A stretch of 10,018 bases of DNA from Bacillota bacterium (GTDB lineage: Bacteria; Bacillota; Clostridia; Lachnospirales; Lachnospiraceae): contig JAEWHR010000178.1 of assembly GCA_023387655.1 (NCBI GenBank), positions 1-10,018 of the forward strand, in the 5' to 3' direction. Made by a program: the position numbers and the translations under genes. Within the stretch, counting starts at the first letter, position 1. Every line of letters starts with the position of its first letter. Below the pieces are notes generated by a model that was given only the letters and a program-made list of their open reading frames with translations, was not told where the DNA came from and searched no databases. Shown here piece after piece: positions 5,959 to 10,018 of the stretch.

Positions 5959-7098
5959 ATGAAACTAACATTTAACAAAATATTTTTCTGTTTTTTCACC
6001 TTATTGTGGTCAGTACTTATCATATGTAATCTCGTAACACCAGAGAAAACATTTTCTGAAAATGAAAATCGATTATTAGCAAAATTACCGAAATATACGA
6101 ATGAAAAGTTAATCAATGGTGAATACATGAATGAGCTAGATGAATATATCAATGATCAGTTCGTTTTTAGAGATAACTGGATTTATATAAAAACCATGGC
6201 GGAAAGAGCCATGCTTAAGCCAGATATTAATTCTGTATATTTTGCAGAAGATGGATATTTGATTGAAAAACATGATAAGAGTGATGTATCTGAAGAACAA
6301 GCACAAAAAAACAAGGATCGCTTAATAAATTTTGTTAAGAAATATGCAGATAAACTTGGTGAGGACCGAGTAAATGTTATGATGGTACCTACAGCATCGA
6401 TGGTTTTAAAAGATAAACTACCACCTTTTGCTACTGGATATGATCAAGATGCCTACATTGATGAAGTGATAGAAGCTCTACCAAAAGGTACATTCATTGA
6501 TGTTAGAAATATATTGAATCAACATAAAGAGGAGTATATTTATTATCGTACTGACCATCACTGGACTGCATTGGGTGCATTTTATGCATATGAGCAGTGG
6601 GCAACGGATGCAGGAATTATGCCACTTAGTCAAAAACAATTTGACATCACCTTAGCTTCTGATCAGTTCTTTGGTACCTTACATTCAAGAGTTAATGTGA
6701 ATGTTAAACCAGATGAGATTTACTTATATAAAATAAAAGAAGATATGAATTATCAATTACTTTATAATTTAACGGATCATACAGATACTTTATATGATCT
6801 AAGCAAATTAGAGGGGAAAGATAAATATTCTGTATATATGGGTGGAAATAACGCCTTGGTTGAAGTAAAAACTAATAATAAGAATGGAAGAAGGCTTTTA
6901 GTAATTAAGGACTCCTATGCCCATTCCTTTGTCCCTTTGGCAGTTAACCATTATGAAGAGACCTTTATGATAGATTTTCGTTATTATAATGCAGGAGTAG
7001 AAGAGTTTATAGAAGAGAATAAGATTACAGATGTATTAGTACTTTACAATACTATGAATTTTGTGAAGGATAAGAATACATTAAATTTTCTGAAATAA
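5959..7098 (+). CDS. DHHW-family (AlgJ/AlgX-like SGNH) extracytoplasmic protein, partner of the MBOAT
   Basis: A 379-residue protein with a strong AGGGAGGT ribosome binding site just before ATG 5959. Residues 8-26 form a hydrophobic signal anchor after a short basic N-terminus, so the body faces outside. The domain shows the DHHW signature RTDHHWTALGAF (197-208) and a later IKDSYAHSF block (316-324). By analogy with AlgJ/AlgX, Asp199, His201 and Ser319 would be the catalytic triad that carries or transfers the acetyl group; this comes from family knowledge and alignment by eye. ENENRLLAKLP (35-45) and the DQFVFRDNW segment (66-74) are also typical of the family. It lies 11 bases after the acyltransferase gene, so the two surely form an operon. 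The likely job is to take the acetyl group exported by the MBOAT and place it on a surface glycan. No clear terminator follows before 7140. Confidence 0.88.
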   Translation: MKLTFNKIFFCFFTLLWSVLIICNLVTPEKTFSENENRLLAKLPKYTNEKLINGEYMNELDEYINDQFVFRDNWIYIKTMAERAMLKPDINSVYFAEDGYLIEKHDKSDVSEEQAQKNKDRLINFVKKYADKLGEDRVNVMMVPTASMVLKDKLPPFATGYDQDAYIDEVIEALPKGTFIDVRNILNQHKEEYIYYRTDHHWTALGAFYAYEQWATDAGIMPLSQKQFDITLASDQFFGTLHSRVNVNVKPDEIYLYKIKEDMNYQLLYNLTDHTDTLYDLSKLEGKDKYSVYMGGNNALVEVKTNNKNGRRLLVIKDSYAHSFVPLAVNHYEETFMIDFRYYNAGVEEFIEENKITDVLVLYNTMNFVKDKNTLNFLK

Positions 7099-7141
7099 AG
7101 TCCCTTTGTCAAGACATCTATTCACCCTAACAATTATTTCG

Positions 7142-7170
7142 TTTCCATTGATTAGGCTACATGATATAAT
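7142..7170 (+). promoter_or_regulatory. Sigma-A promoter with extended -10 for the GNAT gene
   Basis: TTTCCA (7142-7147) and a perfect TATAAT (7165-7170) are 17 bp apart, and TG one base upstream of the -10 box gives an extended -10. Transcription would begin about 30 bases ahead of the acetyltransferase start, so this gene is likely to be expressed on its own, although read-through from the acyltransferase operon is possible. Confidence 0.65.
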
Positions 7171-7208
7171 TGATTTATAGAATAAAAATCACGAAAAGGA
7201 GATATAAA

Positions 7209-7775
7209 ATGACTATTTCACAAGCGACAATGAATGATTTTGAAAATATCGTCTCTTTACACCGCGCTTACCATACAGATTTTATATTACCCGCAGATCG
7301 CAAAGATGGATTTGTTACAACGAATTTTACTCCTGAACAGATTGAAAACCTCATTACAAGGGAGCAGGGAGTTGTTGTTGCAAAAGATGAAACAGGGAAA
7401 GTCCTTGCTTATGCAACAGCGGCTTCTTGGGAATTTTGGGCACAATGGCCTTTATTTGCTCATATGATTGAACATTTGCCAGAGTATACGTTAGACGGAC
7501 AAAAGTTGACTGTCCAAAATTCGTATCAGTATGGACCCGTATGTGTTGATAAATCAGTGCGTGGAACCGGCTTATTCGAGCAAATATTTTATGCTTCGCT
7601 AGCCAGCATGAAAGATCGTTATCCCATCATGGTGACTTTTATCAACCAAATAAATGGTCGTTCTTATGCCGCGCATACGAAAAAAGTCCCTTTAACAACG
7701 GCAGGGACATTTCAGTTTAATCACAATAACTATTATCTTATGGCCTGCTCCACGAACCTGGTGTCGGACAAATAG
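7209..7775 (+). CDS. GNAT-family N-acetyltransferase
   Basis: A 188-residue protein. An in-frame ATG lies at 7170 inside the promoter, but ATG 7209 has AAAGGAG (7195-7201) 7 bases upstream and begins MTISQATMNDFENIVSLH, a normal start for the GNAT fold. Seen: the N-terminal strand and helix (residues 1-24), a strand at 54-71 (GVVVAKDETGKVLAYATA), then the acetyl-CoA binding motif A YGPVCVDKSVRGTGLFEQIF (108-127), with RGTGLF matching R/Q-x-x-G-x-G/A. The C-terminal strands are at about 138-147 and 169-180. The family transfers acetyl from acetyl-CoA to an amine; the substrate here cannot be told. A tryptophan-rich insertion, SWEFWAQWPLF (73-83), may shape the acceptor pocket. Its base composition is clearly richer in G and C than its neighbours, which suggests recent transfer. 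It has its own promoter and terminator. Confidence 0.88.
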   Translation: MTISQATMNDFENIVSLHRAYHTDFILPADRKDGFVTTNFTPEQIENLITREQGVVVAKDETGKVLAYATAASWEFWAQWPLFAHMIEHLPEYTLDGQKLTVQNSYQYGPVCVDKSVRGTGLFEQIFYASLASMKDRYPIMVTFINQINGRSYAAHTKKVPLTTAGTFQFNHNNYYLMACSTNLVSDK

Positions 7776-7814
7776 TGAACGTGGTAGGTAGATAGGATTT
7801 CAAATCTTATTGTA

Positions 7815-7867
7815 AAAGGTCCACTTATTTACATATATAATATGTAAAATAAGTGGACCTTTATTTT
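7815..7867. terminator. Bidirectional intrinsic terminator between convergent genes
   Basis: A 16-bp stem (7815-7830 with 7847-7862) is extended, past a single bulged A at 7846, by five more pairs (7831-7835 with 7841-7845) around a 5-base loop. On the plus strand it ends in TTTATTTT and serves the GNAT gene. On the minus strand the arm ends in TTTT and would serve the small gene at 7911-7994. Confidence 0.85.
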
Positions 7868-7880
7868 GCAAAACCTTACC

Positions 7881-7910
7881 GGCTTATAAGACGATCATGT
7901 CCTATAAGCC
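7881..7910 (-). terminator. 12-bp hairpin directly after the small minus-strand gene
   Basis: Arms 7881-7892 and 7899-7910 pair over 12 bp (one G-U) around a 6-base loop, and the stem abuts the TAA of the 27-codon gene. On the minus strand it is followed by GGTAAGGTTTT, a weak T tract, so it may be a first, leaky terminator or an RNA-stabilising 3' hairpin ahead of the stronger one at 7815-7862. Confidence 0.5.
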
Positions 7911-7994
7911 TTACCTGTCAATTGGACTATCTCCTGCATCAATGCCATCTTTAGCCTCTGAAGATTGAATGCTTTGGTTACTTGGATTACTCAT
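7911..7994 (-). CDS. Candidate 27-residue small protein
   Basis: On the minus strand ATG 7994 is preceded by AGGAGG (8008-8003) with 8 bases of spacing, an ideal ribosome binding site. The frame runs 27 codons to TAA at 7913-7911, directly before a hairpin. The peptide begins MSNPSNQSIQSSE and is hydrophilic and acidic overall, rich in Ser, Asp, Asn and Gln, and ends DSPIDR. It has no membrane segment, no cysteine and no motif I can name. The combination of strong ribosome binding site, promoter-like sequence upstream and tandem hairpins downstream makes a complete single-gene unit, too short for usual gene callers. A small spore-coat or core peptide is one possibility, suggested only by composition and the sporulation-like -10 box; a regulatory or leader peptide is another. 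Confidence 0.6.
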   Translation of the reverse strand: MSNPSNQSIQSSEAKDGIDAGDSPIDR

Positions 7995-8030
7995 CGTTGT
8001 TTCCTCCTACATTCAGTTTGGTTTTACCCT

Positions 8031-8063
8031 TATAATATGTGTCGTTTCAGAAAAATTAATACA
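8031..8063 (-). promoter_or_regulatory. Candidate sporulation-type promoter for the 27-residue gene
   Basis: On the minus strand CATATTATA (8039-8031) fits the SigK -10 consensus CATANNNTA exactly, and its first seven bases match SigG CATACTA at six positions. TGTATT (8063-8058) lies 18 bp upstream and matches SigG TGAATA at four of six positions. No convincing sigma-A -35 box is seen at the proper distance. The leader would be about 30 bases. This is pattern matching only. Confidence 0.3.
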
Positions 8064-8160
8064 TGGAAGTTATGAATATCTTATTTTTTTTTTCGCTAGA
8101 TTAATACCAGAGTTTGTTGAAGTTTCGAGAGTTCATTTTTGCATTCCTGTTAAAATTTCA

Positions 8161-8188
8161 GTGCTCGCAATCATATAATTGCGAGCAC
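8161..8188 (-). terminator. Hairpin terminator of the chemoreceptor gene
   Basis: A perfect 11-bp stem (8161-8171 with 8178-8188) around CATATA lies 18 bases beyond the chemoreceptor stop on the minus strand. The T tract after it is poor (TGAAATTTT), so termination may be incomplete and some transcripts could run into the small gene downstream. Confidence 0.6.
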
Positions 8189-8206
8189 ATTAGAACGAAT
8201 ACCAAA

Positions 8207-9964
8207 TTATAGTTTGAAAACTGATAGTTGGTTATCTAGATCACGTGCAATGTCTTTGAGTGCTTGAGAAGAATGAGCTAAGTTATTTACAGTAATGTCT
8301 AATTCCTGTGCTGAGCTTGAAGTTTGCTGAGTTACAGCTGCATTTTCGTGTGATATCGAGGCTAGTAAACCAATGACATTGGCAATAGTATTCTTTGAAT
8401 CATTTAGATCATAGACTTTAGTGCGAATATTATCAACATTATCGGAAGAAATATTGATACCCTCAGTAATTGATTTAAAGTTTTGTTCTGTTTGATGAAG
8501 ATAGGCTTGTTGGGCATCAATACTTGATTTTACCTCTTTCATAACTTCAACTGTAGTATTGGATTCATGAAGAAGTTTTTGGATAATCAATTCAATCTCG
8601 CTAGCGGAAGCTCTAGACTGTTCTGCTAGTTTTCTAATTTCTTCTGCAACTACACTAAATCCACGACCAGAATCCCCTGCTCTAGCAGCTTCAATGCTTG
8701 CATTTAGGGATAATAAATCAGTTTCTTCTGCAATGGCTTGAATAAGACCAACTGCTTTTTGAATCTCTTGTGCCGCTTGATTTGTAGTATCAGTTTGCTT
8801 GGCTATTTTAACAACAGAGTTCATCGTCTGGTCATTGGATTCACTCAGTTGATGAAGAATCTGAGTGGATTGTTTTTCTGCTTTTGACATTGTAAGTGCT
8901 GTTTTTGTAAGAGCATCAACTGCTACCAAAATTGAGTTCATCTGTGTATTTATCATTGAAATATTATCGGAAGCAGTTTGTGTTTGCTTTGCCTGAGTCA
9001 TTGCCTGCTGCGCTATTTCATCCATTGCATGAGATACTTCATTTACCGTTGTATCTGTGGAGGCTGAGGCAGCAGATAAAGTATCTGAGGAGATTACTAA
9101 TTCTGATGTGGTTGCTTTAATCTTACTTACGATATGTAGTAATTGTTGCTGTAAGGAAGCAGAGTTTTGCAAAATATGGCCAATTTCATCTCGTCGATTC
9201 AAATATTTGCTTGGCATAGAGGTCGCAAGGTTACCTTCAGAAACCTTGGATAAAAAGTTGTTCGCTTCTTTCATAGCCTTGCTGAGTCTACGAGATATTA
9301 GAATAGTAAGGATTCCAGAAAGTACAATAAATATAATAGAAATAACTACAATACGTGTAATCTGCGATTTAATCTGAGTTTGAACTGAATCATACTCCTT
9401 TCCGGAAAATACCATTCCAACAATTTTTCCATCAGGATCACGAAGAGGTTGATAATATGCGTAATAGCGTATTCCTTCAATGATCAAGGAATCACTAGAA
9501 TAGGTATTACCATCAATCTCAACATACTGTCTTACATCTGAATCAGGAGTAGAGCCAATAGCGCGTATACCATCTCGTTCTCTCTTAATGGTAGTTATAA
9601 TTCTCATATTATTAAAATATAAAGTACAATCAAAGCCAGAACTTGCTTTAATAGAATCTACTAACCTTTGATCAATGGAGATATGCTTCTTTCCTTTATA
9701 AATACCACCAGAGACATCTGTAGTATAATTACCTGGATACAAATTTGTATAGGTTTCAACTAAAGAAGCAGATACATACTTAAGTGAAGTCTCAATTTCA
9801 CTTTTTATGCTTTCTTTTATTATTTTAGTACTACTAACAGTTAAAACAATATCCAAGACTAATAAAGGAAGTAGGCCTATAGCAAGTAATTTCATAATAA
9901 TACTAGTATTTTTTTTCTTTTTTTTATTAAATTTACTTTTTCTCATAAACAACCTTTCTGTCAT
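8207..9964 (-). CDS. Methyl-accepting chemotaxis protein with extracellular Cache-like domain
   Basis: A 585-residue membrane chemoreceptor that would signal through CheA/CheW to the flagellar motor. ATG 9964 is chosen because AGGTGAG lies about 8 bases upstream; Met7 (9946), with AAAGG before it, is an alternative. Layout: basic N-terminus with a five-lysine run (14-18), first membrane helix about 23-44, extracellular domain about 45-202, second helix about 203-224, HAMP domain about 224-280, and a long coiled-coil signalling domain to the end. The outer part, with CTLYFNNMRIITTI (113-126) and the AYYQPLRDPDGKIVGMVFSG block (169-188), resembles a single Cache domain of the sCache_3 type. The conserved hairpin tip is EETDLLSLNASIEAARAG (413-430) then GRGFSVVAEEIRKLAEQS (433-450). 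There is no C-terminal CheR-binding pentapeptide. The ligand is unknown; no che genes are nearby. A hairpin terminator follows. Confidence 0.93.
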   Translation of the reverse strand: MTERLFMRKSKFNKKKKKNTSIIMKLLAIGLLPLLVLDIVLTVSSTKIIKESIKSEIETSLKYVSASLVETYTNLYPGNYTTDVSGGIYKGKKHISIDQRLVDSIKASSGFDCTLYFNNMRIITTIKRERDGIRAIGSTPDSDVRQYVEIDGNTYSSDSLIIEGIRYYAYYQPLRDPDGKIVGMVFSGKEYDSVQTQIKSQITRIVVISIIFIVLSGILTILISRRLSKAMKEANNFLSKVSEGNLATSMPSKYLNRRDEIGHILQNSASLQQQLLHIVSKIKATTSELVISSDTLSAASASTDTTVNEVSHAMDEIAQQAMTQAKQTQTASDNISMINTQMNSILVAVDALTKTALTMSKAEKQSTQILHQLSESNDQTMNSVVKIAKQTDTTNQAAQEIQKAVGLIQAIAEETDLLSLNASIEAARAGDSGRGFSVVAEEIRKLAEQSRASASEIELIIQKLLHESNTTVEVMKEVKSSIDAQQAYLHQTEQNFKSITEGINISSDNVDNIRTKVYDLNDSKNTIANVIGLLASISHENAAVTQQTSSSAQELDITVNNLAHSSQALKDIARDLDNQLSVFKL

Positions 9965-10018
9965 GGATATCTCACCTAAAACATGACATTATTTGATAAT
10001 AATTACCATATTATTATA

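Noticed and set aside
8111..8146. Minus-strand 11-codon ORF (MNSRNFNKLWY) with AGGA upstream, between the chemoreceptor and the small gene.
   Set aside because: Very short, weak spacing, no promoter or following structure; probably chance.
7969..8178. Plus-strand 69-codon hydrophobic ORF.
   Set aside because: No ribosome binding site; it reads through a poly-T run and terminator arm and overlaps the much better supported minus-strand 27-codon gene and its promoter.
9057..9377. Plus-strand ORF of 106 codons inside the chemoreceptor gene (and similar antisense ORFs elsewhere).
   Set aside because: Shadow of a strongly coding minus-strand frame; no ribosome binding site and no recognisable product.
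1..10018. tRNA or rRNA genes, CRISPR arrays, insertion sequences, phage attachment sites or defence genes.
   Set aside because: Looked for and not seen; the only repeats are hairpins and the stalk-coding repeats described.

Overview
The window reads as chromosomal DNA of a low-G+C, Gram-positive anaerobe of the Clostridia, most like the Lachnospiraceae (Lachnoclostridium phytofermentans-type). This is inferred from the AT-rich codon use, strong AGGAGG-type ribosome binding sites, many long-stem intrinsic terminators, a receptor-type Ser/Thr kinase paired with a small helix-turn-helix protein, and a clostridial chemoreceptor. No database search was possible.

Layout. Positions 1-579 hold the last third of a GH13 alpha-glucosidase (oligo-1,6-glucosidase type). 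Next comes a short gene-remnant-like stretch (593-703), a possibly structured stretch and an intrinsic terminator (824-854). At 962-3518 a likely two-gene operon encodes a transmembrane Ser/Thr kinase with a divergent nucleotide-binding lobe and three extracellular X2/Ig-like repeats, followed 4 bases later by a 142-residue helix-turn-helix-like protein. A 408-bp gap (3519-3926) carries a terminator, a 19-bp perfect hairpin and an unusual run of small GAA/TTCG hairpins. An 80-residue membrane protein gene (3927-4169) and its terminator follow. Positions 4541-7098 hold a second operon, an AlgI-like MBOAT O-acyltransferase and a DHHW/AlgX-like protein, which together look like a surface-polysaccharide O-acetylation pair. 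A GNAT acetyltransferase (7209-7775) of visibly higher G+C follows under its own promoter. It converges on a 27-codon minus-strand gene (7911-7994) that has a near-perfect ribosome binding site. The window closes with a minus-strand methyl-accepting chemotaxis protein (8207-9964) with an extracellular Cache-like domain.

How it fits together. Most genes concern the cell surface or sensing: carbohydrate hydrolysis, an outside-sensing kinase that may signal to its neighbouring regulator, polysaccharide O-acylation and chemotaxis. Each transcription unit looks independent and is mostly separated by its own terminator. The parts most worth following are the kinase-regulator pair, the hairpin array at 3593-3806 and the 27-residue protein gene. 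No tRNA, rRNA, CRISPR array, transposase or phage gene was seen.
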